DNA of 64,000 bases. Origin: Datisca glomerata (taxonomy: Eukaryota; Streptophyta; Magnoliopsida; Cucurbitales; Datiscaceae). The stretch's first letter is position 1. Each line of letters begins with the position of its first letter. The stretch is taken from the NCBI GenBank assembly GCA_003255025.1, contig QANY01012059.1, forward strand, positions 496,001 to 560,000, written 5' to 3'. The notes under the pieces are model-generated. The model saw only the letters and a program-made list of their open reading frames with translations. It was not told where the DNA came from and ran no database searches. This document shows, in pieces, positions 11,901 through 23,085 of the stretch. Both the position numbers and the translations under genes were made by a program.

Positions 11901-12890
11901 AGTTACAATCATTTGGCCCCCTAAAAATCATCTTGATCTCTTTTCCTGTCCTGGGGGTACAATCCCCCTATTTTTTTACTATTTACCACAAATTCTTTGA
12001 TATATCCTCTTAGAATTAGGGCTTCAATTTGCCCCCGGAGGTAAAAAAAAACCTATGTGTTATATCCGATAGAGTTTCTTATCATTCTTATCCTCGATTG
12101 CGTGTAGATCTCTTCTCTTTTAGTCATAAGAGAGATGTAGAGTGCAAACTGGCTACTCAGGTAGGCACTATTTACTTCACGCCTGCTCGGGAGAGATTAG
12201 CTGGCCTTGACCTCTTTTATCTTCTCGAATCTATTTGCCTTTTATATGGGTTTGATTGTTAGACCTCTCCAGCTCTCTCTCATCCTAGATCACCTCTTCG
12301 ATGTTGATATACTTCTGTACCCTAGTCTGCAGCTCAGTGAGTGAGAGAAGGTCATATTTGGCCAACAACCACCTATTTCTCTAATGGTTGATCCTCACTC
12401 AGGTAGTCAACTTTGTATGGCATTTTTTCTGAAAATTATCAGATAAGAAGCATGGTGTTCTCTGTTCTCGTCCCCCTCCCCTCAAATTGTCCAACAAATA
12501 GCATCAAAAGATCATGGTTCAAAGCTCTATACACTGTTACCCGTTAGCTCCATTATCTTGGTCACCTTAACGGACCCATATTGTCTAGCTTTTATTTGCT
12601 CCTCAACTTTTAGGGCCTCTCTTTCCTTCTCTCCTCGGGGATCTATTGGGAGCACCCCTCTTCTTTCCTAGTCCTTTCTTTCTCCTGTCTCTCATGTTTA
12701 GGAAGAAAAATCAAGGGATGAGGCTGACAATGAGTAAGAGTAATGTCCATACGCAGTAGGGAAGGTGTCTGGTTCTAGGATGTAGCTACTATTTTGGTGA
12801 GTACCTCTACGTCCTTTCCCATTTTCTTGACCATCTTGGAGAGTGGAGAAACATAGTCTTTCTTTTTCCTCCATGTCACGATTTTTGGTG
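11901..12890 (-). pseudogene. Gag relic of gypsy element A
   Basis: Around 12290-12420 the minus strand reads LLAKYDLLSLTELQTRVQKY followed by INIEEV, matching the gag stretch 'LxRAQKYINxEE' of plant Tat-type gypsy elements. Gag forms the particle that packages element RNA. Surrounding sequence is broken by stops. Upstream limits are not clear because a GGTTCG-rich insertion-like stretch starts near 12885. I did not find the element's 5' LTR to the right. Confidence 0.5.
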
Positions 12891-13100
12891 GGGGGTGGGG
12901 GTTGGGGTGAAAAAAATGTTATCGAACCAACCAAATAAAAAATGGTCGGTTCGATCAGTTATATATTTTCTTTTGGTTATGTTCGGTTCATAAAGATAAA
13001 AGAATCAAAGTTTCAATTTGGTTCACGATTCGTGTGTTATTTTAACTATATAAATTGAATTGAACCTTAAAGTAAAATAATAAAATAAAATATTAGAATA
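12885..13100. repeat. GGTTCG/GAACCG-rich MITE-like stretch
   Basis: The stretch contains GAACCAACC, GGTCGGTTCGATC, GTTCGGTTC and GGTTCACGATTCG in an AT-rich context. This resembles the interior of the MITE at 9803-10136. I could not define terminal repeats or a target duplication, so borders are approximate and membership in the same MITE family is a guess. Confidence 0.35.
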
Positions 13101-16100
13101 TATATTGAAACCTTAATTTTCTCTTTCACTAGATAGCCTCCCTTTTCACTTTTTCCTTTCTCAGCGTCTCTCCCTCTATCTCTACCCTCTAGGGCAATGC
13201 TTGAATGGAAGGAATATACCAAATCACTCCCATTTGATTAGAAGTGATGTGACATTTAATATCCTTATTTCTCGAGCTAGCGTTAAGGAGAGAACTAAGG
13301 GGACTTGACGGAGACGCTTCTGACATGGATGGCGACGATTAGATGGAGTGACAGTAGATCCAATTTCGTGAAGGCATGTGGAAACCTGCTTTCAGCTGGT
13401 AACTATTAGAATGATGTTCCGAGCTTTATGTCACGTATTAACAACTCCGAGGTGTCCCCCTTTAGCTTATGTTCCGTCTGTCATGACTTTAAGCACTGAT
13501 CTTGGTAACCTAACCTCGAGCCTAACTGCTATGCCATGTGGCAGCTCCGTCGAGCCTAACTTTTGGCGTAAAAATGGCTCTGGAGAGGCCATGTGTTCTT
13601 GAGACAGTGAAAGGATGAGTTTCTCTTTCTAGAGGAGCTCACATAAAAAAATTTCCTCTTTTTCAAGTTAAAAAAATTTATGATGATTGAGATTATATGA
13701 CCCCGAAATAAACTCTCATTTCTTGAATATATGAGTAGAATCTAATCAACTGTGTTGATTCATTGTCTTTAAAGAGTACATGTCATCTTACCTAAATTTA
13801 ATACTATTTTCTTAAGATTTTCCAGAATCACTCCAAAGAGAAAACTGTTGATGGCATGTTTATTCTCACACTGTTTTCAGGTACAATTTGACGAAAATGA
13901 GGTTCTTATCTTCTCTTACCTCAAATATAAGTGAAACAGCTTAGTAGGTACCTTTTTTTCCCTCAAAACTTTGTCCTTTTAAGGTGCTTAAGATCTGTTA
14001 GTTTTCTTGAGATTCCATTATTTTCCTGATCAGAAGAGAAGCTACAGATTCAATGCCCCAACAGAATTTTTTCAATGTCAAGGTAGTTGATGCTTAAATT
14101 GTATTGTACCATTTTAGAGTACCTTGATTTACATTTCTATAATAAAAAAAGCTCCATGTCCCTGTTATGTACTTTTACTCAGGAGATATGCTGCTAAAAA
14201 GGTAATTTTTGTTCATCCCAATTATAACTCAAGTGAGTATCATAAACTTTTTTTACTACTTCTACAGTGCAGTATTAAAAACTCAGCACTTATTTTTTAT
14301 TTTAATTTGTTATTAATTGTCTTGAAATAGTATATTTTATTTTAAAAAGAAGAGGAGAAGATAATAATTTAATTTTATATCCTTAAAATAATTCAGATTG
14401 AGTAAATCTCCGTGAGTTTGTCTAACATATCCTTTATTCAGTACCCAATTGTCAGGCATACCTGAAGGGAATTAGTTGAAATATCCCATTAATTCAACAC
14501 CATTAAGTGAAGGTCAAGCATATAACTTGAAGTAGTTAGCATTCAAAATGCTAAAACTTGGTATGAATGACTCAAAATAGCTTAACCAAATTAGCTTACC
14601 CCCTTAAGAAAAAAACAAAAAGAGGTATACTTAAGGGAAAGAACAAAATGAGCAAGAGCCAGTCCAAATAAAATAAGTGAAAAATCGTCAAAATTAAATA
14701 CTAGAAATTGAGAGGTACAATCATAATGGGTGTCATAAAGATATGGAAATGATAGAAATTTCATGACATAAAGGTTGAGGGACCCCCAATGAATTAATTT
14801 CATTCGCAATACTCATTTCTTAAGCCTGTGGGGTAAAGTTCATTTTACTATATAACAACACTTGTCGACAAGTAATTTGACAAATAATACTTGGTAATTC
14901 ATGCGTGAGAACATTATAATTGAAAAAAAAACTAAAATTTATCTAAAACTTTTGTATCCAATTAGAACTATTGGAAAAAGAAAATGAAAACCCAAAGGAT
15001 GAGTTGTAGAACAATGTTTGGAGGCAGAAACTTGATGTTCGATGCAACTGCTAACCAGACTTTTTTGGAATTGGACTGTCACTCTTCATATTATAAATTT
15101 TCATGGGGACCCTAAGCAACAGAAATATCTCTTTATTTTTCATAAAAACCAAATTCCAAACGCTCTATACGACAAAGAGGAGCAAAATTGGTTCTTTTTA
15201 TCGATGTGCAACTGTGATTTGTTACTTCATGTTATTGTTCATAATCTAAATTCTTGCATCTTTCATTGAGCAAACTTATTAAAGAAATTGGCCGTAGACA
15301 TCAAAATATATTAAATATTGGAAATGAAAGAATGACTGTAGAAGATAAGGAATAAATGAACAGTCTTAGATAATGTAAGAGGCTGATTGGGGAAGGAATG
15401 GTAAAAGATAAGGAAGGGATAAATGAACAGTCTTAGATGGGTGAAATTGGTAAAAACGAATCACTCAAAAAGTAGTTAGAATTAATGAGGATGGCTTGTT
15501 GCTAGATGAAATGGGTCCCCTATTGTACCACTATGTGACCAGCAGAGATGACCACTCTCTCCCCCTCTCTCCAATTTTCTTTTATTCGTGGCTCTGTAGT
15601 ATAGTTTATGTGTACATATATTAATCTTATATCTATTGCAATCTCCAAAAGTTCTTTACTGTGAAATAACCAGTCGTCCACTTTAATTAAGAATGCTTAA
15701 AAATTAAGTAAATGAGTAATTTTAAATAGTAAAATTAGATGATAAAATTTTGAGATGATTATATATAGTAACCATGGTTAAGTCAATTTTATCATCAACA
15801 TTTACATATTATATCTATATGATCATTCTGTTAATCACCGTTAATATTTTAACATGTTTTTTGACATTGCATGTTATTTTAGTGGGATGAAATTGAGTTT
15901 TTTTCTGACTATAATAACTACATTAAATTTGATATAAATTATACTGGCCAAATATGTGATTTTTCATTTTTGTAACACAAACATATAAATAAATTAAATG
16001 GAAGATTGTTCCAAATTTACTAAAATAACATGTAGATCATTTTTTCCCATATTGCCTTATTAAATTTCATATTCTGTATAGAACTTCTTCTTAATTAATT

Positions 16101-17390
16101 ATTAAGTTTGAAGAATTTTTTAAGATTATGAACATTTATTTTTAATCATTTAAACTTTATATTATATATACACATATAAGATATCATGTATATTCTTGAT
16201 TTTTCTAAACATAATATTTTATATCATTCATTCTAATTAACGTGGACATCTTAATATCTTTGGACGAGCCTCGGGACGGCTTTACGAGATGACCCGTTTG
16301 GGATGAAATCGGGTGGGATGAGAATACAAGCTATTTAAAATATCAAGTCGCAATCTCGATCCGAATGATTTGGGATAGGAAAAAATCTCAAATTCAGGAT
16401 CGCTATATATTTGATCCCGTCTAGACTGGAACGAGATCAGACGAGATTCTGGGATTAAGATTTTTAATGACCATTAGGTGTGACTTTAGTCATGAAGAAA
16501 ATAAAACATCCAAATCAAGTAGGGAGAAATGCAAACAAGTAATAATTTTTTATGAGAATGTGAGAAATAAAAGATATTTTAAAAAATATGTAGATGTATC
16601 GATAAGATGTGTAAATGAATTGCGAAAATTATTTTAATAAATTGGATTTTTATAAAAAAAATGATAAAGAAAATAATGTAAACCAAATTAAATAATTTTA
16701 TCATTTTAAATAAAATATTTAAAATAAATATAAAAAATAATATAAAATAAATTTACTACGTACTTTATCATACAATAAACCATTAAATTATTAGCCAAGG
16801 TGCTTTGAATGAAGTGAGTGAACCAACTCCAAATCAAAACATTTACCACTCATTGTAAAAAGGCACTTATGTTCACTCAATTGGATAACGTTTAGTTTCT
16901 CTATGAAAGTACATAGGTACTCTTAACCATTTTTTACGAAATGATTTTAGAATCTAAAAATGATTTTAATATATTTGTCACTTAAGTAAATAGAATGAGA
17001 GATGATGATTTTTGTGAAACATTTAAGTGAAATTTGCATGGGTAAATTTTTGGGAATGAAAAAAGATGACTTTAAGACATCACATTTTTAAAGAAATTCA
17101 GTCTTTTTATTGGAAAGATCAATGATCTAGTAAAAATATTTTCTCATATAATTTAATAAGTATTAATTTTAATATGAGAATAATAGAACAATATTGCCAA
17201 GCATATAATTTAACTAGAGACCATATTTTAACGCAAATAAATTTGTAGTTTCTCTTATTAAAAAATTATATTTCGTTAGAAAAAACGAGAAAAGTTTGAA
17301 TTTATTTATTTTAATTCACCGGTACTCCCAACACAATATCTCAAAAAAAAAAATTAACAACTGGGACCTCTCTATCTTCTCTCTCAGACA
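13101..17390. other. Intergenic, AT-rich DNA upstream of the DREB gene
   Basis: No gene is supported in these 4.3 kb. The part near 13190-13640 is less AT-rich and could be remains of an LTR of element A, but no pair was found. Near 15345-15460 there is a small direct duplication (motif 'aaatgaacagtcttagat' twice, about 75 bp apart). The section 15600-17390 is very AT-rich. A GC-richer patch at 16260-16460 looks like an old insertion but has no recognisable ends. Confidence 0.5.
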
Positions 17391-17392
17391 AT

Positions 17393-17402
17393 CTTTATAA
17401 GT
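17393..17402 (+). promoter_or_regulatory. TATA-like box of the DREB gene
   Basis: The sequence tttataagtg lies about 290 bp upstream of the start codon, after a pyrimidine-rich run (tctatcttctctctc). A 5' leader of about 260 nt would follow, containing a CT-rich stretch (17495-17560) common in plant leaders. Position and sequence fit a core promoter. No transcript evidence is available. Confidence 0.4.
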
Positions 17403-17684
17403 GGTGGTGTATGAGATACATGGAAATGATAAAAGAGGCCCATCTGATTGATTAGAGGAGGAAATAGCTAGCTCTCAATTTGCATGCCCTACATTTCTTC
17501 TTCTCAACTAAAATCTCTTCCCTTCGCTCCCTCGCTTCCTTTATCTCTCCTAACACAAACATCAGGTTCAGGACCACCTTCCTTGATCACGCCATTCCCA
17601 TTTCTAAAGTAGAAAGAAAAAAACGAGACCAACTTCTTAATTAACTGCAATTGATACTGTGACCGAATTGGTAATCAAACAAGA

Positions 17685-18395
17685 ATGAGCACTGAACTTC
17701 AAAACTCAGAAACAGAGAGCAGCTCTAATTCTACTCAATCCCTCCAAAATTCTCTCTCGAACCCTTTGGACCCTAGGAAGATCAAGCGCATTAGAGATTC
17801 CAGCAAACACCCTGTCTACAGGGGCGTTCGGATGCGGAACTGGGGCAAATGGGTCTCAGAAATTCGGGAGCCTCGCAAGAAATCGCGCATTTGGCTCGGC
17901 ACCTTCCCCACCCCTGAAATGGCCGCCAGAGCCCACGACGTCGCCGCTTTGACCATCAAAGGTAACTCGGCCATCCTCAACTTCCCTGAACTCGTTGACT
18001 CGTTCCCTCGCCCTGTCTCTGTTGCTCGTCGTGACGTCCAAGCCGCAGCTGCCAAGGCTGCTCAGATGGATCAGTTTGACTCTCCGACTTCGTTGACTCT
18101 GTCGTCGTCGACTTCTTCGCTGTCTTCCCTGGTTTCGGCGATGGGTTTGTCGTCCACGACGAACGACTCGGATGAGTTGAGCGAAATCGTGGAGTTGCCT
18201 AGTTTGGGAACGAGTTACGAGGCGTACGAGTTGGGGAGTGAGTTAGTGTTTGTTGACTCGGTGGATGGTTGGGTATACCCGCCTCCATGGCTGCAGAGCA
18301 TGGAGGATTGTGAATATAATAATAACGTGAACGAGCAATTGGGAGTAATGGGAGAAAGTAGTAATAATCTCCATGGTTTTTTATGGGATTATTGA
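17685..18395 (+). CDS. DREB-type AP2/ERF transcription factor (A-4/TINY-like), 236 aa
   Basis: Single-exon nuclear transcription factor binding DRE/CRT-type promoter elements. Residues 1-40 are Ser/Gln/Asn-rich with a basic patch PRKIKRIRD (30-38), a likely nuclear signal. The AP2 domain covers residues 44-101 and contains [23 protein letters not shown] and [10 protein letters not shown] in the usual order. Domain positions 14 and 19 are Val and Glu, the pair that marks DREB rather than ERF proteins. The stretch from [12 protein letters not shown] to RIWLG and the Ala-rich segment after the domain (about residues 113-125) resemble A-4 members such as TINY and ERF034-ERF043, mostly linked to abiotic stress and growth. 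The C-terminal half is Ser-rich then acidic, ending LWDY, a likely activation region. The start is the first in-frame ATG. It is GC-richer than its surroundings, with no break, and appears functional. The exact orthologue is not certain. Confidence 0.95.
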   Translation: MSTELQNSETESSSNSTQSLQNSLSNPLDPRKIKRIRDSSKHPVYRGVRMRNWGKWVSEIREPRKKSRIWLGTFPTPEMAARAHDVAALTIKGNSAILNFPELVDSFPRPVSVARRDVQAAAAKAAQMDQFDSPTSLTLSSSTSSLSSLVSAMGLSSTTNDSDELSEIVELPSLGTSYEAYELGSELVFVDSVDGWVYPPPWLQSMEDCEYNNNVNEQLGVMGESSNNLHGFLWDY

Positions 18396-18690
18396 TTTTA
18401 TTTTCTCCTCTGCTAATTGACTTTGTAAATCTCAGTCTCACTTTGTTTTCTTCCAAACCTTTCTCTTCGGCTTTTCTCTTTTTCCTCTCTGTTGTGGATT
18501 GAATTAAGGCCTTTTCATTTCTATTTCACAAGAGGTTGAAGCTCTGCAAGGCCTTTGTTTTTCCCCTTTATTTTTTTTTGTGTAATCTCTTCAATGAATC
18601 TAACCCGTCTACTTAATTTTCTGTTATTTTCACGGTTTGTGTAAAGCCATTACCTCTCTCTCTAAACAAGAATTGAAATAAAATGATGAT
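18396..18690 (+). terminator. 3' untranslated region and polyadenylation region of the DREB gene
   Basis: T-rich sequence follows the TGA stop, with plant-type far-upstream TGTAA text (about 18580) and an AATAAA hexamer at 18677-18682. Which site is used cannot be decided from sequence alone. Confidence 0.4.
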
Positions 18691-20257
18691 GGATCAAACC
18701 AAAATTCAATGGCGAATCTTAGTTATGCATATTTTTTGAGATTTTTAATTGTAAAATTAATATTTATCTCAAGTTATTAAGATCAATCATTGGAAACGAT
18801 TCAATTGACTATTTAGATGTGTAAACCACAGACTACCGGAACCCAATTATGAAACATAAGCTATCATGTTTTAGGAAACAGGAGAGATGAGTTTCCATTG
18901 GATAAAAATGAAACGTATGAGCTATGAATGTGAAAGTGACAGTTCATTTTTCCATAATTGGGTTAATAAGCATTATACATACAGATATTATCATGACTTT
19001 ACTAACCACATTTTCTTTCCAATTAAAGTAAATATTGAAATTTTCAAGGCTGATATCTGATCAGTCATGGAGCCTGGACTATTAGCTCTTTTATTTTGTG
19101 ATAGAGAAAGATGCAGTCGTGGCTAATGCCAATTGTCTAGGACCATATTATCATTAATAATTAAGTCTCTTTTTCTTTTCTTTTTAGTTAGAAATAAGAC
19201 AAAATCAAAGAAATCAGCTTTTTTAAAAGCCTTGATCGACATGCGAAAATATCTCTCTCTCTCTCTAAGAAAAGGCTGTCAGGAATCCCTTGAATAAGTT
19301 ATGTGGTTCAATGTTGATGCAAACACATTATTTTCTTTTCAAATATCTTTTATGCGATTTTCCCCAACTGGTAAAGCTTATAGAGGCGACAGACAACAGA
19401 GATAATTAAGTTGTTTTTTTTTAATATTCTTTGTTCACAATTTGAACGACATGATCACTCTCCAGAGACAGTGTTGTATATTAGCTTTTGACCAAAACTC
19501 CCTAATGTTTCTTTTACTTTTTTTCCTTAGTTTTGGACCTCAATTGTTACATTTTTGCATTGCCTTCGGTGCTTTAATGTATGATCTTATCAAATGTTGT
19601 GATATAGATAGATTATAGATATGGGAGATTTTATAGTTTTGTTATTTAAATTTGCATGGAAGATTTAAAGTTACTTAGGATTTTATAGTATTTTTATTTT
19701 TTTCATAAACTTTTTAACTTAGACTAAAAAAAGCTTAGACGTTTTCTTTTAATAATATTTTTTCGTCATGATCAGTCCGTACTATAAAAGAAACTAATCA
19801 TTAACTGTTCCAATTTTTTTTAAGATAACTCTAAAATTGTTAATTTTTATCATACGCTTCATCATTCTTTTGCTTCAAAAACAGTCGGCTTAATTTGTTT
19901 AATTTAATCCTTGTTTACGCACTAGCTTTACACTGAAAAATATCTAACATGCTGCTTCTTCAGTGGGTAATTATTATTCAAGGTTACCGTGTAAGTTGTG
20001 ACGTGTTCAATGATAAATTTAATCAGGTCACTCAAATAACCATCCCCTCTACATATAATATAATATACTGTCAATTAGCCAAGATTATTCTACATTTCTG
20101 GGGCGTGATTAATTTAATCAAATAGATAATTAGAAATAGATCTCCTCTTATTGAGAATCCCTAGAAGACGACATCTATTACGTTAATTGTAGTTGTCTGT
20201 TTTAGCACAGATAATCACGATCACTTATAGACAAGCGTTGAGTTGAAAAAGTAATTT
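18691..20257. other. Intergenic DNA between the DREB gene and array C
   Basis: AT-rich, with a short (CT)n run near 19250-19266. No open frame of note, no RNA gene and no recognisable transposon ends were seen. Confidence 0.5.
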
Positions 20258-20705
20258 TTGAATTTCTCTTCTTTCTTTTTTTCTATTTTTCCTTTCCCAG
20301 GATAAAGCTAGCAATTAGTCATACTCAGTCAAATATATTGTATAGTAATCGATGAGTTGGCCGCCATGCCACCTCAAATGAGCCCGGGAACCAATCAGAT
20401 GACGAGGGATAAATGGTCGACATGAAAGGATAATCGTCACCATTAGATGCAGCCAAACATAGATTAGATATTTGTAGACCATAAAGATCGTATTTATGCC
20501 AACCACTCATTTTATGTTTTCCCTTATTCTTCTGTTGTAAAGAATTTACGAGAATAATATTTTATGGAACTGCGGGATACTTCTCGCTTTGTACATAAAT
20601 AGAAGAAAACGTAGCCCTAAAAAGCAAGTCAATACAAGCGATTTACACTCGTATGTACTCTCTCTCTTGTTATTATTCTCGATTTTATACTTTAAAATTC
20701 TTTTA
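20258..20705 (+). repeat. Array C, LTR 1
   Basis: Starts near TGAATTTCTCTTC and ends near ...AAATTCTTTTA. It contains the promoter-like core 'tacataaatagaagaaaacg' followed by 'tagccctaaaaagcaagtc', shared by all four LTRs. It is the most diverged of the first three. Both borders are accurate to perhaps 10-15 bp. Confidence 0.75.
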
Positions 20706-20795
20706 CCTTTTTATATTTTCATTGAGAGACGAGAACCAAATTCAAGAGTGTAAGTCAGGATGCCTCAAACCATGTCAAAAATGACATGCCAGTGG
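20706..20795 (+). other. Leader remnant of array C unit 1 with primer-site-like motif
   Basis: The motif TTTTCATTGAGAG (20716-20728) follows the LTR, as it does after LTR 2 (21752-21764) and LTR 3 (26147-26159). The leader then fuses at about 20790-20796 to integrase sequence, which removes about 3.4 kb relative to unit 2 (equivalent points about 21825 and 25191). Confidence 0.6.
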
Positions 20796-21287
20796 CCAGA
20801 AGATCTGTAACCTTTATCATGTCAGTGGCCATTTATGTAGCAAAGATTAGATATTATGGGGACACTCCCAAAAACCCTTTCTTAGAAGAGATTCTTATTG
20901 ATAGGAGCTGAATATTTCATTAAGTGGATCGAAGGAGAAACATTCTCAAGAATTCACAAGGAAGAGGTAAAAAGTTTTTTATGGAAGAATATCGTTTACA
21001 TATATAATATTTCCAAAGATTTAGTCTTAGACTACATACCACAATTCACATGAAGAATCTTCAAGATATTCTGTGAGGGTCTCTAAATCAAAGATTGGCA
21101 TTCCACAACTTATCAGCCGTAAGGAAACGACCAAGCGAAAAGGTTGAATGGAACGTTGCTGGAAAATCTAAAGTAACTGCTAGAGTGTGATAAAGGAAAA
21201 TGGATTGATGAACTACTAGTAGTATTATGGGCTTACAAAAAAAACCCTACGAGAGCCAACCTGAGAAGCACCCTTTGCACATGCATT
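20796..21287 (+). pseudogene. Integrase tail, array C unit 1
   Basis: This repeats the integrase segment of unit 2 (25191-25683) with few differences. It reads AEYFTKWIEGETF, then a stretch near 'FLWKNIVYIYNISKDLV', then the C-terminal part of the catalytic core with AKRLNGTLLENL and LLVVLWAYKK. Frame changes and stops break it. Directly after 'PFAHAFEA' the integrase ends and LTR 2 starts, so the C-terminal domain is missing here exactly as in unit 2. Confidence 0.75.
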
Positions 21288-21741
21288 TGAGGCATAATCT
21301 TTTCTCTTTTTTTTTTCATTTATTCCTTTTCCTAGGATAAATCTAGCAATTAGCCATAATCAGTCAAATATATTGTATAGTAATCAATGAGTTAGGCGCC
21401 ATGCCACCTCAAATGAGCCCGGGAACTAATGAGATGACGAGGGGTGAATGGTCGACATGAAAGGATAATCGTCACCATTAGATCAAGCCAAACATAGATT
21501 AGATATTTGTAGACCATAAAGATTGTATCTATGCCAACCACTCATTTTATATTTTCCCTTATTCTTCTGTTGTAAAGAATTTACGTGAATAATATTTTTA
21601 TGGAACTGTGGAATACTTCTCGCTTTGTACATAAATAGAAGAAAATGTAGCCCTAAAAAGCAAGTCAATACAAGCGATTTACACTCGTATGCATCCTCTC
21701 TCTTGTTATTATTCTCAATTTTATACTTTAAAATTCTATTA
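21288..21741 (+). repeat. Array C, LTR 2
   Basis: Nearly identical to LTR 3 (shared 'caatgagttaggcgccatgcc' and 'aggggtgaatggtcgac'). It follows truncated integrase without a polypurine tract. The TATA-like 'acataaatagaag' and the 'tagccctaaaaagcaagtc' stretch lie at about 21629-21668. Confidence 0.8.
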
Positions 21742-22680
21742 CCTTTTTATGTTTTCATTGAGAGACGAGAACCAAATTCAATAGTGTAAGTTAGGATGCC
21801 ATAAACCATGTCAAAAATGACGTGCAACGTAGGTAATAAGGCAAATTCTGCTGATCGACCTCCCAACACATAGACGTACAAGAGATCATATAAACAATTT
21901 GACGGGCAAGCAAAAGCATGGAAAATCACAACAATGTGGCCCTTCTTACTTCATGGAAAACTGTGCATGAACAGGTTGCGGCTTTACATGGTGGAAACTC
22001 GGGCAGAAAGCCAATGGACCATCATTGGAGAATGGGAAAATGTAATAGATCCACCTGCTGCGAAACGGAACAAACTCACCTTCTTGAATCTTTGATCTGC
22101 TATCAATTACGCTGAGAATTTTTTTCTGCGCTAGTCCCGAAAAAAGTTCATTGTTCCAAAGTTTAGGTGCTATGAAATGAAGACAATTCTCTCTGGCCAT
22201 TTTACGCGTTTCAGAAAAATGATGGCCTTACATGAGAATGAGGATGAATTGATGATCAAGATGTTTCAAACTACCTTGGACGGCATTGTTGTGAAGTGGT
22301 ATCACTCTCTCCCTTCTTATTACTTTAATAGTTTTACTATGATATCCTTAATTTTCTAGAACAATACTTCATGTATCGGTCAGTCGTGGAAGATTCAGAA
22401 TATCTCCTCATGATTTCCATCAAGGATGAGATCGTAAAAATGAAAAATTATGATGACTGTGTGGCAACGGTAGCGTACAGGCCTATGATGGACCCACACT
22501 CACCTCTCTTTGATGATCTATCGAAAGTCTGTCATGATAGGAGAGACTTTCTTCTGGGCACGTACATACATCACTTCAGAAGAAGAAAAGAAAATCATGC
22601 TGAAACTTTCATAACAGTGGTCTAGCAGATAGATTTTGAGAATAGAAAGGAAGACAACAAACAGATTTAAGAAGGTGGGT
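21742..22680 (+). pseudogene. Gag relic, array C unit 2
   Basis: Gag coding begins after the leader motif at 21752-21764. A segment at 22177-22359 reads GHFTRFRKMMALHENEDELM, then a stretch ending VKWYHSLPS, the hallmark gag pattern 'F-x-x-x-M-x-x-x-x-x-x-DxLM-x-x-F-x-x-x-L-x-x-x-A-x-x-WY-x-x-LP'. A second open piece at 22371-22625 continues it in another frame (YMVRSV-like start, then SVEDSE and DDCVATVAYRPMM). Frame changes break it, so no full protein is made. The same sequence recurs in unit 3 at 26572-27020. Confidence 0.75.
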
Positions 22681-23085
22681 AGTAGAGAGGAGTATCGGTG
22701 GGAGAACATTAAATAATTGGCAGTATCGTAGAATGAGTTCAACCAAAGGATAAGAAGTATACACCATTGACTGTCCCCCTCAACCAAATTTTAGTGGCCA
22801 TAAAAGACAAAATGTGGTTGTAAAGGCAAGTGCCACTTACGAAGGAATTGATCGACAAGGATAAGGACGACCATTACATAAAAACATGCTATTAGTTAAA
22901 GGATTTCATTTAAGGGTAGATCAAAGAATGTTATCTTGCGCAATATTTGGTGAAAGATGAAGGCATAAAGGCGGCAAAAAAATGTTGAACCTAAAACTAG
23001 GGAGCCATTAAGAATATTAGACAAAGAGGGTACGACGAGAAAGTAAAAGAAGATGTACTGTAATAACCTATGCGGGAAGAAAATG
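22681..23085 (+). pseudogene. Gag/protease linker, array C unit 2
   Basis: Broken coding text joins gag to protease. Pieces such as DKDKDDH-like and 'KDFI'-like runs fit the region after the gag where Tat elements have a short Cys/His stretch, but no intact motif is visible. It is duplicated in unit 3. Confidence 0.4.

Noticed and set aside
17816..18456. Minus-strand open frames of 61-85 residues over the DREB gene
   Set aside because: Shadows of a GC-richer coding sequence on the opposite strand; no known domain.
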